This document shows positions 45,471 through 53,679 of a DNA stretch of 64,000 bases, piece after piece (within the stretch, counting starts at the first letter, position 1; every line of letters begins with the position of its first letter). The notes beneath the pieces were generated by a model that ran no database searches, was not told where the DNA came from, and worked only from the letters and a program-made list of their open reading frames with translations. The position numbers and the translations under genes were made by a program. The DNA is from VRUE01 sp963805475 (GTDB lineage: Bacteria; Actinomycetota; Thermoleophilia; Solirubrobacterales; 70-9), in assembly GCA_963805475.1 (NCBI GenBank), contig CAWDUO010000001.1:124001-188000 (forward strand). The letters are read 5' to 3'.

Positions 45471-46624
45471 GCCCGGCCGGCGGCGATCGCCTCCCGCTCC
45501 TCGCTGCTCGCGAACAGGTAGCGGTCGATCTCGGCGAGGCCGCCGAGGTCGTGCACGTCCTCGTCCAGATAGGGGACGCGGATCACGCCGCTGGTGCGCA
45601 GCTCGCGCGCCAGGTGCTCGATGTTGCGCGCGTCGCGCTCGGCCAGCGCCTGGTAGTCGGCGAAGTTCTCGCGGACGCGCCGCGCCAGGCCCTCGTCGCC
45701 GAGCCGCTCCGCCAGCGCGCCCTCGAGGTCGGCCGGGTCGCCGTCGCCGCGCAGCCGCTCGGCCGGGTAGTGGACCTTGTTGACGATCACCCCGCCGAAG
45801 GGCAGCTTCGCCTCGACCAGCTTGCGGTGGAAGTAGACCGCCTCGTCGATCGGCTCGCCCTGCGGGCCGCAGACGACGAGGAAGCAGGTGCGGCGGTCGG
45901 CGAGCAGGCCGTTGACCCGCTTGGCGCGGGCCTGGAAGCCGTCGACCATGCCGCTGAAGGCGTTGAAGAACTCGGCCAGGTCGGCGAGCAGGTCGAAGCC
46001 GACGATCCGCTTGAAGACCGAGAGCGCGACCGAGGCGCCCCGCCCCGCCACCCGCGCCGCCAGCCCGGTCGGCTTCATGAAGACGCGCAGCGAGCGGCCT
46101 TCGATGAACTGGGTCAGCCGCTTCGGCGCGTCGAGGAAGTCGAGCGCGTTGCGGGTCGGCGGCGTGTCGAGGACGAGCAGGTCGAAGCGCCCCGAGGTGT
46201 GCAGCTCGAACAGCTTCTCCATCGCCATGTACTCCTGCGAGCCGGCGAGCGCGTTGGAGATCTGCTGGTAGATGCGGTTGTCCAGCACCCGGTCGCGCGC
46301 CTCCTCGTCGGGGGCCTGGCGGGCGACGAGCTCGTCGAAGGTCGCCTTGGCGTCGAGCATCATCGCCCACAGCTCGCCCTTCATCTCGATCCCGTGGCGC
46401 TCGAACAGCTCCGGCTCGACGCGGCTCGCCTCGTTGCCCAGCTCCCGCAGGCCGAGCGAGTCGGCGAGCCGCTTCGCCGGGTCGATCGTCAGCACGCAGA
46501 CCTTCAGCCCGCGCACCGCCATGCCGAGGGCGATCGCCGCCGAGGTGGTCGTCTTGCCGACCCCGCCGGAGCCGGCGCAGACGCAGATGTCCCTGCCCTC
46601 GAGCAGCTCGTCGACCGACGGCAT
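45467..46624 (-). CDS. ArsA/Get3-like ATPase, second of pair (Rv3680-like)
   Basis: A 385-residue deviant-Walker ATPase. Walker A reads CAGSGGVGKTTTSAAIALGM near residue 15. Further motifs are LTIDPAKRLADSL (switch I type), FDLLVLDTPPTRNALDFLDA (switch II) and VVCGPQGEPIDEA. It overlaps the upstream ArsA-like gene by one codon-junction base (CATCA), so the two are made together. Actinobacteria encode such unequal pairs (Rv3679/Rv3680 in Mycobacterium tuberculosis). Their cargo is not settled. No arsenic genes lie nearby. Confidence 0.82.
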   Translation of the reverse strand: MPSVDELLEGRDICVCAGSGGVGKTTTSAAIALGMAVRGLKVCVLTIDPAKRLADSLGLRELGNEASRVEPELFERHGIEMKGELWAMMLDAKATFDELVARQAPDEEARDRVLDNRIYQQISNALAGSQEYMAMEKLFELHTSGRFDLLVLDTPPTRNALDFLDAPKRLTQFIEGRSLRVFMKPTGLAARVAGRGASVALSVFKRIVGFDLLADLAEFFNAFSGMVDGFQARAKRVNGLLADRRTCFLVVCGPQGEPIDEAVYFHRKLVEAKLPFGGVIVNKVHYPAERLRGDGDPADLEGALAERLGDEGLARRVRENFADYQALAERDARNIEHLARELRTSGVIRVPYLDEDVHDLGGLAEIDRYLFASSEEREAIAAGRA

Positions 46625-47610
46625 CAGCCGAGCCTCTTCGCCAGCTCGTGCGCGGCCTCGACGCCCAGCTCGGGCTCGAAGAGGAAGGGCAGCGTCTTGA
46701 CCGGCGCATGCACGCGGCGCCGCAGGCGGGCGAGCTGGGCGCGCTGGGAGCGGGCGCGACCGTGCTCGGAGGCGGCGGCGCGGGCGGCGGCGCGCAGCAT
46801 CCCGTTCTCGCCGCCGGCCAGCTCGGCCAGCCGCTCGGACTCCTGCTTGGAGAAGCGCTCCGGGTAGAGGCCGTTGAGGTAGACGCGGTCGACCGCGACG
46901 CCGACCTCGCCGCGCAGATCCTCCTCCAGCGCCGCCGACTCGTTGACCGGCATCTCCTCGGGCAGGGCGACGATCGCCGCGCCGGTGTGCTCCTTGTCGG
47001 TGACGAGGCGGTCGAGCTGCTGCGCCTGGGCGTGGATCGGGCCGACGCGGGCGATCGCGGCGAAGGTGCGCGGCGTCTGCAGGAAGCCGACGCCGTGCCC
47101 GGTGGCGGGCGCGTCGACGATCACCAGGTCGTACTTGCGCCCCCGCTTCACCTTGCGGTCGAGCTGCGCCAGCTCCCAGATCTTGCCGATCGTCACCAGC
47201 TCCTTCAGCCCCGGGGTGGCGGCGGCGAGGTAGGAGAAGATGCGGCTGCGGAAGAGCATGTCGCGCATCGCCCGCACCTTCAGCTGAAGCAGCACGTACT
47301 CGCGCATCGCCTCGTCGGGGTCGATCGAGATCGACCAGAGGTTCTCCGCCATCTCGACCTCGTGGAAGCCGACTTCGGTGTGGTCGAAGATGCGCGAGGC
47401 GTTCTCCTGCGAGGCGACCTCGCAGACGATCGTGCGCTTTCCCTGCTCGGCGGCGCGCAGGCCGAGCGCGACCGCGACGGTGGTCTTGCCGACTCCCCCC
47501 TTGCCGGTCACGAAGACCAACCTCTTGTCGAGCAGCTCTGGGATCGGGTGATTCGTAGCATTTCCCAGGCCGGGCAGGAAAAGCGGGGACCCCTGCGAAT
47601 ACCCGCGCAA
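46624..47610 (-). CDS. ArsA/Get3-like ATPase, first of pair (Rv3679-like)
   Basis: A 328-residue ATPase with VFVTGKGGVGKTTVAVALGL (Walker A, near residue 35), VCEVASQENASRIF, YDLVIVDAPATGHGVGFLQT (switch II) and a DRVYLNGLYPERFSKQES segment. The start is uncertain: TTG at 47610 is the only standard start before the Walker A and shares its first base with the divergent parA ATG. A start nearer PELLDKRLVFVTGKGG would fit the family better but uses no usual codon. Expected to heterodimerise with the product of the next gene. Confidence 0.8.
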   Translation of the reverse strand: MRGYSQGSPLFLPGLGNATNHPIPELLDKRLVFVTGKGGVGKTTVAVALGLRAAEQGKRTIVCEVASQENASRIFDHTEVGFHEVEMAENLWSISIDPDEAMREYVLLQLKVRAMRDMLFRSRIFSYLAAATPGLKELVTIGKIWELAQLDRKVKRGRKYDLVIVDAPATGHGVGFLQTPRTFAAIARVGPIHAQAQQLDRLVTDKEHTGAAIVALPEEMPVNESAALEEDLRGEVGVAVDRVYLNGLYPERFSKQESERLAELAGGENGMLRAAARAAASEHGRARSQRAQLARLRRRVHAPVKTLPFLFEPELGVEAAHELAKRLG

Positions 47611-48659
47611 TGGGATTCCTCAGCCGCAAGAGCAAGACCCTGTCCGAGCCCGAGCCGCAGGCGACCGAGCATCCGATCGTCGAAGAGCTGCGCGAGATGG
47701 AGGACGCCGTGCCCGAGCGCAAGCCCGAGCCGGCCCCTGTCCCGGAGCCGACCGCCGAGGAGGCGGGGGTGGCCGACGTCCTCCGGGAGGGCGACGCTGA
47801 AGAGGGGGATGAGCCTGAAAGGTTCTTGCCCAGGGACCTGCTGGCGCCGCTGCGGAACGACGTCCCGGCCGAGGAGCCGGCGGTCGAGGCGCCGGTCAAG
47901 CCCGCCGAGGTGATCGCGTTCGCCAACCAGAAGGGCGGCGTGGCGAAGACGACGACGACGCTGAACCTGGCGGTGGCCTTCGCCGAGTCCGGGCACCGGG
48001 TGCTCTGCGTCGACCTCGACCCGCAGGGCAACCTGACGATGAGCCAGGGGATCGACCCCGACAAGGTCGAGAAGAGCCTCTACGACGTGCTCGTCGACGA
48101 CATGCCGATCAGCGAGATCATCCAGCGCCGCGAGATCGACATCGCGGTCTCCTCGATCGACCTCGCCGGGGCCGAGATCGCGATGAGCACCAAGATCGGC
48201 CGCGAGCGCTCGCTGGAGAAAGCGCTGAAAGAGGTCGCCGGCGACTACGACTTCGTCTGCATCGACACGCCGCCGAGCCTCGGCCTGCTGACGATCAACG
48301 CGCTGACCGCGGCGAGCAAGGTGATCGTCCCTGTGCAGTGCGAGTATCTCTCGATGCGCGGGCTGGTCCAGCTGCAGAACACGCTGAGGATGATCCAGGA
48401 GAACCTCAATCCCGACGTGAAGATCGAGGGCATCCTGCCGACGATGCTCGACTCGCGCACGGTGCACGCCAAGGAGGCGATCGAGATCCTCGAAGAGAAC
48501 TTCGGCGACCTCGTCTTCAAATCGCGGATCCGCAAGGCGATCAAGTTCGCCGAGGCGCCCGTCAAAGGGTCCAGCGTGCTCAAGTACGACCCGCAGGGCA
48601 GCGCCGCGGGCTACTATCGAGCCTTGGCCGAGGAGGTTCTGGCAGATGAGCCGGCGTAA
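47610..48659 (+). CDS. parA: ParA/Soj-family ATPase
   Basis: A 349-residue ParA ATPase with a 95-residue acidic, Pro/Glu-rich N-terminal extension (TEHPIVEELREMEDAVPERK). The ATPase core shows FANQKGGVAKTTTTLNLAVA (deviant Walker A), VLCVDLDPQGNLTMSQ (Walker A') and DFVCIDTPPSLGLLTINALT (Walker B). It has the C-terminal SRIRKAIKFAEAPVKGSSVL region. It could position chromosomes or the division site. The end overlaps ftsZ by 14 bp, a strong sign of coupled function. No parB or parS site was seen. Confidence 0.88.
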   Translation: MGFLSRKSKTLSEPEPQATEHPIVEELREMEDAVPERKPEPAPVPEPTAEEAGVADVLREGDAEEGDEPERFLPRDLLAPLRNDVPAEEPAVEAPVKPAEVIAFANQKGGVAKTTTTLNLAVAFAESGHRVLCVDLDPQGNLTMSQGIDPDKVEKSLYDVLVDDMPISEIIQRREIDIAVSSIDLAGAEIAMSTKIGRERSLEKALKEVAGDYDFVCIDTPPSLGLLTINALTAASKVIVPVQCEYLSMRGLVQLQNTLRMIQENLNPDVKIEGILPTMLDSRTVHAKEAIEILEENFGDLVFKSRIRKAIKFAEAPVKGSSVLKYDPQGSAAGYYRALAEEVLADEPA

Positions 48660-50013
48660 GCGGGCGAGCATGCGGGAAGGGCCGCTCTCCGAGCTGTTCC
48701 GCAGCACTTCGGACGAGGACGCGCAGCCGGCGGGTCCTGTCGCGGGGGATGATCCCTCCCCCTCGCAGGCTACGGGGGAGGAACCAACCCCCACGCCACC
48801 CGCCGGAGAGGCGCCGGTGGAGAAGGCCGAGTCAGCGCCCGAGCGGCTGAAGCGAGTTTTCTCGGAGGAGCCGGCCCCGAGGGTGGAGAGAGCAGCTGAG
48901 ACTCCGCGGTATGGGCGCGAGGAACCGGAGTACGAGCCGCCCGGCTCGGGCGAGCCGCACCAACCGGTGATCCGGGTCGTCGGCGTCGGCGGCGCCGGGG
49001 TCAACGCGGTCAACCGGATGGTCGACGCGAGCGTGCCCGGGGTCGAGTTCATGGCCGTCAACACCGATCTCCAGTCGCTCCAGCTCTGCGTCGCCGACGT
49101 CACGGTGCACATCGGCGACGAGCGGACGCGCGGCCTCGGCGCCGGCGCCGACCCCGAGGTCGGCCACGACTCCGCCTTCTCCGAGCAGGACAAGATCAAG
49201 CGCCTGCTCAAGGGCTCCGACATGGTCTTCGTCGCCGCCGGCGCCGGCGGCGGCACGGGATCCGGCGCCGCCCCGGTCGTCGCCCGCCTCGCCCGCGAGG
49301 TCGGCGCGCTCACCGTGGGCATCGTCACCAAGCCGTTCAGCTTCGAGGGCTCGCGCCGCGGTAAGCAGGCGGCGCGCGGGATCGAGGAGCTGGCCGCCGC
49401 GGTCGACACGCTGATCGTCGTCCCCAACGACCGGCTGCTCGAGGTGCTCGACGAACAGACCTCGATGGTCGACGCCTTCCAGGTCGCCGACGACGTGCTG
49501 CGCCAGGGCGTGCAGGGGATCTCCGACCTCGTCACCCTGCCGGCGCTGATCAACCTCGACTTCGCCGACGTGCGCACGATCATGTCCGAGGCCGGCCGGG
49601 CGCTGCTCGGGATCGGCATGGGCTCGGGCGAGGGCCGCGGCGTGCTCGCCGCCGAGAAAGCGATCTCCTCGCCGCTGCTGGAGACCTCGATGGAGGGCGC
49701 GCGGGCGATCCTGCTCTCGATCACCGGCGGTCCCGACCTCTCGCTGGTCGAAGTCAGCGAGGCGGCGAAGCTGGTCGGCGAGGCGGCCCACCCCGACGCC
49801 AACATCATCTTCGGCGCCAACATCGACGAGGACTTGGGCGACCAGATCTGGGTCACTGTCGTCGCCACCCGCTTCGACGGACAGCCGGCGCCGCGCCGCG
49901 CCGCCGAGCCGACGATCCGCCGCACCGGGGACGCCGGCCGCGGCCGCGCGCCGCGCAACGAGAAGGCCGGCGAGCTCAGCTCGCTGGACGTGCCTGAGTT
50001 CCTACCCGGCTGA
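48646..50013 (+). CDS. ftsZ: FtsZ-family tubulin GTPase with 105-residue N-terminal extension
   Basis: A 455-residue FtsZ. The GTPase fold starts near residue 107 (PVIRVVGVGGAGVNAVNRMV). The tubulin signature is VAAGAGGGTGSGAAPVVAR, and the T7 loop region is LPALINLDFADVRTIM. It ends in a typical FtsZ tail, SSLDVPEFLPG, after a basic linker. The N-terminal extension is disordered; residues 33-49 coincide with a palindrome in the DNA (48744-48792). It is not in a dcw cluster but overlaps parA, so it may be the only FtsZ or a second one. Confidence 0.9.
   Translation: MSRRKRASMREGPLSELFRSTSDEDAQPAGPVAGDDPSPSQATGEEPTPTPPAGEAPVEKAESAPERLKRVFSEEPAPRVERAAETPRYGREEPEYEPPGSGEPHQPVIRVVGVGGAGVNAVNRMVDASVPGVEFMAVNTDLQSLQLCVADVTVHIGDERTRGLGAGADPEVGHDSAFSEQDKIKRLLKGSDMVFVAAGAGGGTGSGAAPVVARLAREVGALTVGIVTKPFSFEGSRRGKQAARGIEELAAAVDTLIVVPNDRLLEVLDEQTSMVDAFQVADDVLRQGVQGISDLVTLPALINLDFADVRTIMSEAGRALLGIGMGSGEGRGVLAAEKAISSPLLETSMEGARAILLSITGGPDLSLVEVSEAAKLVGEAAHPDANIIFGANIDEDLGDQIWVTVVATRFDGQPAPRRAAEPTIRRTGDAGRGRAPRNEKAGELSSLDVPEFLPG
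48744..48792. repeat. Weaker in-frame palindrome in the ftsZ extension
   Basis: CCTCCCCC (48755-48762) and GGGGGAGG (48774-48781) are perfect reverse complements with an 11-base loop. GGGGG (48744-48748) and CCCCC (48788-48792) pair outside them, with unpaired 6-base stretches between. It lies in the codons for residues 33-49, a part not conserved in FtsZ. Confidence 0.5.
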
Positions 50014-50023
50014 CGCGCGCCCG

Positions 50024-51613
50024 ATGAGCGGCGTCGTCGCGGCGGGGCACCCCCTCACCGCCGAGGCGGGGGCCGAGGCGCTGCGCGGGGGCGGCAACGC
50101 GGTCGACGCGGCGATTGCGGCCGTTCTCACCTCGTTTGCCGTCGAGAGCCCGCTGACCGGCTTCGGGGCGGGCGGGTTCATGATGGTCAGCGGCCCTGGA
50201 ATTCACCCGACCCCCTCCGACCGCGGGAACTCGGTCACGTCCATATCTGATTCTCGTGACCGAGTGGGAGCAGAGGAGGGGGTCGGAACTGTATTAATCG
50301 ATTTCTTTGTGGCGGCGCCCGGGAAGGACGGGACCGAGCGGGGGATCGAGCTCGTGCCGGTGCCGGTCCACTTCGACGCCGAGACGGTGCAGACGTTCTA
50401 CGTCGGGCCGGCCTCGTGCGGAGTTCCGGGGACGGCGGCGGGGCTGGAGCTGGCGCTGCGGCGCTTCGGCACGATGCCGCTCGGCGAGCTGGCGCGCGCC
50501 GGCGTGCGGCTGGCCCGCGAGGGCGCCCCGGTCAACGCGATCCAGGCCTACATCCTCGAGATCCTCTGGCCGATCCACGAGCGCCTGCCGGGCACGCGCG
50601 ACCTCTACGCGCCGCGGGGGCGGCCGCTGGGCGAGGGCGACGTCTTCCGCTTCGGCGAGCTGGCCGAGGCGCTGGAGCGTTTCGCCGCCGAGGGCGCCGA
50701 GCCCTTCTACCGCGGCGAGGTCGCGGCGGCGCTGGCCGGCCACGTGCGCGAGCACGGCGGCACGCTCGGGCCGACCGACCTGGCGGCGTACGAGGCGATC
50801 GAGCGCCGCCCGATCCGCGTCCCCTTCCGCGGCGCCGAGGTGCTGACCAACCCGCCGCCCTCCTCCGGCGGGATCCTGATCGCCTACTCGCTCGCCCTGC
50901 TCGAGCGGCTCGGCGGGCGCAGCGGCCCCGAGCAGCTCGTCGCCGCGCTGGGCGCCGCCAACGAGGCGCGCGGCGAGGAGTTCGCCGCGGGGCTCTACGG
51001 CGCCGACCTGGAGGCGACGCTGCTCGACCCGCGGCGGCTCGACCTGCGCGCCGGCGAGCTGCTCGGCTCGACCACCCACATCGCCGCGCTCGACGGGGAG
51101 GGGATGTGCGCCAGCGTCACCTGCTCGAACGGCTCGGGCTCGGGCGTGCTCGTCCCGGGGACGGGGGTGATCCTCAACAACATGCTCGGCGAGGAGGACC
51201 TCAACCCGCTCGGCTTCCACGCGATCGCGCCGGGGCGGCGGGTGCCCTCGATGATGGCGCCGACGGTGGTGCGCCGCGACGGCGAGATCGAGCTCGGCCT
51301 CGGCAGCGCCGGCTCCAACCGGATCCGCTCGGCGATCGTGCAGACCGTGGTGCGCGCGGTCGAGCAGGGGATGCCCGCGGGCGAGGCGGTGCGGGCGCCG
51401 CGCCTGCACGTCGAGCAGGGGATCGTCCAGGCCGAGCCGGGGATCGACGAGGCCGCGCTGGCGCGGATCGAGGCGCGCGGCGTCCCCGTCCTGCGCCGTC
51501 CGCGGCTCAATCTCTTCTTCGGCGGCGTGCAGGCGGTCGCCCCCGACCCGGCCGGCGGCGAGCCGAGCGGCGGCGGCGATCCGCGCCGCGGCGGTAGCGT
51601 TGCGCTCGCATGA
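50024..51613 (+). CDS. Gamma-glutamyltransferase-like Ntn hydrolase
   Basis: A 529-residue enzyme. The N-terminus (AAGHPLTAEAGAEALRGGGN, then AVDAAIAAVLTSF) and GFGAGGFMMV are typical. The self-cleavage nucleophile is Thr350 in GSTTHIAALDGEGM, and the CSNGSGSGVLVPGTGVILNN part follows. It processes glutathione or gamma-glutamyl peptides; no signal peptide is seen, so it may be cytosolic. Residues about 56-89, between GGFMMV and VLIDFFVAAPG, where other members have a short turn, are a polar insert encoded by a long palindrome (50207-50286). Its stop overlaps the cyclase start. Confidence 0.88.
   Translation: MSGVVAAGHPLTAEAGAEALRGGGNAVDAAIAAVLTSFAVESPLTGFGAGGFMMVSGPGIHPTPSDRGNSVTSISDSRDRVGAEEGVGTVLIDFFVAAPGKDGTERGIELVPVPVHFDAETVQTFYVGPASCGVPGTAAGLELALRRFGTMPLGELARAGVRLAREGAPVNAIQAYILEILWPIHERLPGTRDLYAPRGRPLGEGDVFRFGELAEALERFAAEGAEPFYRGEVAAALAGHVREHGGTLGPTDLAAYEAIERRPIRVPFRGAEVLTNPPPSSGGILIAYSLALLERLGGRSGPEQLVAALGAANEARGEEFAAGLYGADLEATLLDPRRLDLRAGELLGSTTHIAALDGEGMCASVTCSNGSGSGVLVPGTGVILNNMLGEEDLNPLGFHAIAPGRRVPSMMAPTVVRRDGEIELGLGSAGSNRIRSAIVQTVVRAVEQGMPAGEAVRAPRLHVEQGIVQAEPGIDEAALARIEARGVPVLRRPRLNLFFGGVQAVAPDPAGGEPSGGGDPRRGGSVALA
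50207..50286. repeat. In-frame palindromic element with CTGATTC loop (copy 2)
   Basis: Outer arms CCGACCCCCTCC (50207-50218) and GGAGGGGGTCGG (50275-50286); inner arms ACTCGGTCACG (50229-50239) and CGTGACCGAGT (50255-50265); loop 50240-50254, containing CTGATTC. All stems are perfect. It lies inside the gamma-glutamyltransferase gene, keeps the frame open and encodes about 27 residues. Confidence 0.9.
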
Positions 51614-52725
51614 CGATCGACTTCGAGGCTGAGGGGCTGCTCGCCGGCACCGCGGGCGCGGCGCGCGAGGCGCGGCGCGAGCTGCTCGAGCGGCTGGCCG
51701 GCGAAGGCGTGCCGCTGGCCGAGCTGCGCGAGGCGGTCGAGGGCGGGCGGCTGGCGCTCTTGCCGGTGGAGCGGGCGATCGCCGGCGACGGCGCCCGCTA
51801 CACGCCGCGCGAGGTCGCCGAGCTGGTCGGCCTCGATCTCGAGATCCTGCAGCGCACCAGCGCGGCGCTCGGCGTCCCCTACCCCGACCCCGACGAGCGC
51901 GCCGTGACCGAGGTCGACCTGGAGGCCGCGAAACGGGTGAAAGCCTTCTACGACGCCGGCCTGCCAGAAGAGGGGATGCTGCAGGTGGCGCGCACGGTCG
52001 GCATGGCGACGGCGCGGATCGCCGAGGCCAACCGCGACCTGGTGACGAAAACCCTGATGCAGCCGGGCGACAGCGAGCGCGACCTGGCGCTGCGCTTCGC
52101 CGCCGCCGCCGAGCAGATGCTGCCGGTCTTCGAGCCGACCCTCACGTACGCCTTCCGCGCCCACATGCTCGAGCAGATCCGCCGCGACGTGATCGGCGCC
52201 GCCGACCTCGCCGCCGGCGAGCTCGGCGCCGGCCCCGAGGTCGCCGTCTGCTTCGCCGACCTGGTCGGCTTCACCAAGCTCGGCGAGCAGGTCGAGACCG
52301 AAGAGCTCGGCCTGATCGCCGGCCGTCTCGACGAGCTGGCCACGGCGGTGGCCGAATCGCCGGTGCGGCTGGTCAAGCTGATCGGCGACGCGGCGATGCT
52401 CGTCTCCACCGACGCGGCGGCGATGGTCGAGGCGGCGCTGCGCATGGTCGAGGCCGCCGACGAAGAAGGCGACGAGTTCCCGCGCCTGCGCGCCGGCATC
52501 GCCCACGGCTCGGTCCACGTCCAGGCCGGCGACTACTACGGCCGCCCGGTCAACCTCGCCAGCCGCCTGACCGCGATCGCCAAGCCGGGCAGCGTGCTGA
52601 TCGACGCGGCCGCGAAGCAGGCGGCCGGCGAGCGCTTCGAGTACTCCTTCGCCGGCGAGAAACGGCTCAAGGGCTTCGACCAGCGCGCCACGCTCTACCG
52701 CGCCCGCCGCCCTGAGGACGCCTAG
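51610..52725 (+). CDS. Class III adenylate cyclase, Rv1264-like
   Basis: A 371-residue cyclase. Residues about 1-190 match the regulatory domain of mycobacterial Rv1264 (YTPREVAELVGLDLEILQRT, LTYAFRAHMLEQIRRDVIGA), which inhibits the enzyme and responds to pH. The catalytic domain has both metal Asp residues (VCFADLVGFTKLGEQ and KLIGDAAMLVS), the adenine-selecting Lys in RLVKLIGD, and transition-state Asn and Arg in GRPVNLASRL. No membrane segment is present. It overlaps the gamma-glutamyltransferase gene by 4 bp, so the two are co-translated. Confidence 0.9.
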   Translation: MTIDFEAEGLLAGTAGAAREARRELLERLAGEGVPLAELREAVEGGRLALLPVERAIAGDGARYTPREVAELVGLDLEILQRTSAALGVPYPDPDERAVTEVDLEAAKRVKAFYDAGLPEEGMLQVARTVGMATARIAEANRDLVTKTLMQPGDSERDLALRFAAAAEQMLPVFEPTLTYAFRAHMLEQIRRDVIGAADLAAGELGAGPEVAVCFADLVGFTKLGEQVETEELGLIAGRLDELATAVAESPVRLVKLIGDAAMLVSTDAAAMVEAALRMVEAADEEGDEFPRLRAGIAHGSVHVQAGDYYGRPVNLASRLTAIAKPGSVLIDAAAKQAAGERFEYSFAGEKRLKGFDQRATLYRARRPEDA

Positions 52726-52731
52726 CGGCGC

Positions 52732-53652
52732 TCAGCCCGGCTTGCGGGCGGAGAGGACCAGGTTGTAGAAGAGCTCGGCGGGCAGGTGGGGCTCGAGCAG
52801 GCGGGTGTCGACCTTCTGCAGGGCGATGTAGCTGTTGAAGGCAAAGCGGCGCCAGGCCCAGGAGACCGAGTCGGGCTCGGCGCTGGACTCGACCGTGCGC
52901 AGGCCCCAGCCCCAAGCGTTGGCGAGCAGCTCCTCGCCGCCGACGCGGCGACGCTCGAAGCCGCTTGCGTCGAGTCTGCGACGCAGGTCGGCGGGGGCGA
53001 AGGCGTGGACGTCGACCTCGCCCTCCAGCGCGTGGCCGTGCGAGAGATCGGCCTCGGCGACGGCGCGCGGGCTGGCGCCGACCAGGCGCCGCCAGGCGGG
53101 GGCGGCGAGCATCCCGGCGCGCTTCGGCGCCGCGGCGAGCCGGTCGCCGTAGCGCGAGGGCTCGCCGCAGAAGGCGATCGCGCCGCCCGGGCGCAGCACG
53201 CGCTTGAACTCGGCGAAGGCGCGGTCCAGGTCCGGGATGTGGTGGAGGACGGCGTGGCCGAAGACGAGATCGAAGCTCTCGTCGGCGAAGGGCAGCCGCT
53301 CGGCCTCGGTCTCGAGCGTCTCCACGTCGTCCAGGCCGAGCGCCTCGGCGGTCGCGGCGAGGCGCCGCAGCATCCCCGGCGAGATGTCGGTCGCCGTCAG
53401 CCGCTCGATCGTCCCCATCTGGAGCAGGTTGAGCGAGAAGTAGCCGGTGCCGGAGCCGATCTCGAGCGCGTCGGGGAAGCGCTCGCCGTCGAGTCCCCCG
53501 AGCGCCTTCTCCAGCTTGCCGCGGACCTGCTTCTGGCCGGTGGCGCCGAAGTCGATGCCCCACTTGGCGTCGTATTCCTCGGCCGCCGCGTCGTGGTAGC
53601 GCGTGTTGACGTCCTTGATGTGGTCCGGCGTGGCCGTGGGCGAGGCTGGCAT
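52732..53652 (-). CDS. SAM-dependent methyltransferase (class I)
   Basis: A 306-residue methyltransferase. Motif I is FPDALEIGSGTGYFSLNLLQ, motif II about TATDISPGMLRRLA, and the motif near SFDLVFGHAVLHHIPDLD. The C-terminal half (after RVLRPGGAIAFCGEPSRYGD) is a family-specific domain. The start MPASPTATPDHIKDVNTRYH lies 27 bp from the divergent methyltransferase. It may serve the polysaccharide cluster, by analogy with Rv3037c, but a small-molecule or lipid substrate is also possible. Confidence 0.85.
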   Translation of the reverse strand: MPASPTATPDHIKDVNTRYHDAAAEEYDAKWGIDFGATGQKQVRGKLEKALGGLDGERFPDALEIGSGTGYFSLNLLQMGTIERLTATDISPGMLRRLAATAEALGLDDVETLETEAERLPFADESFDLVFGHAVLHHIPDLDRAFAEFKRVLRPGGAIAFCGEPSRYGDRLAAAPKRAGMLAAPAWRRLVGASPRAVAEADLSHGHALEGEVDVHAFAPADLRRRLDASGFERRRVGGEELLANAWGWGLRTVESSAEPDSVSWAWRRFAFNSYIALQKVDTRLLEPHLPAELFYNLVLSARKPG

Positions 53653-53679
53653 CGGCCCGGGAACAATACGGTGCCGATC

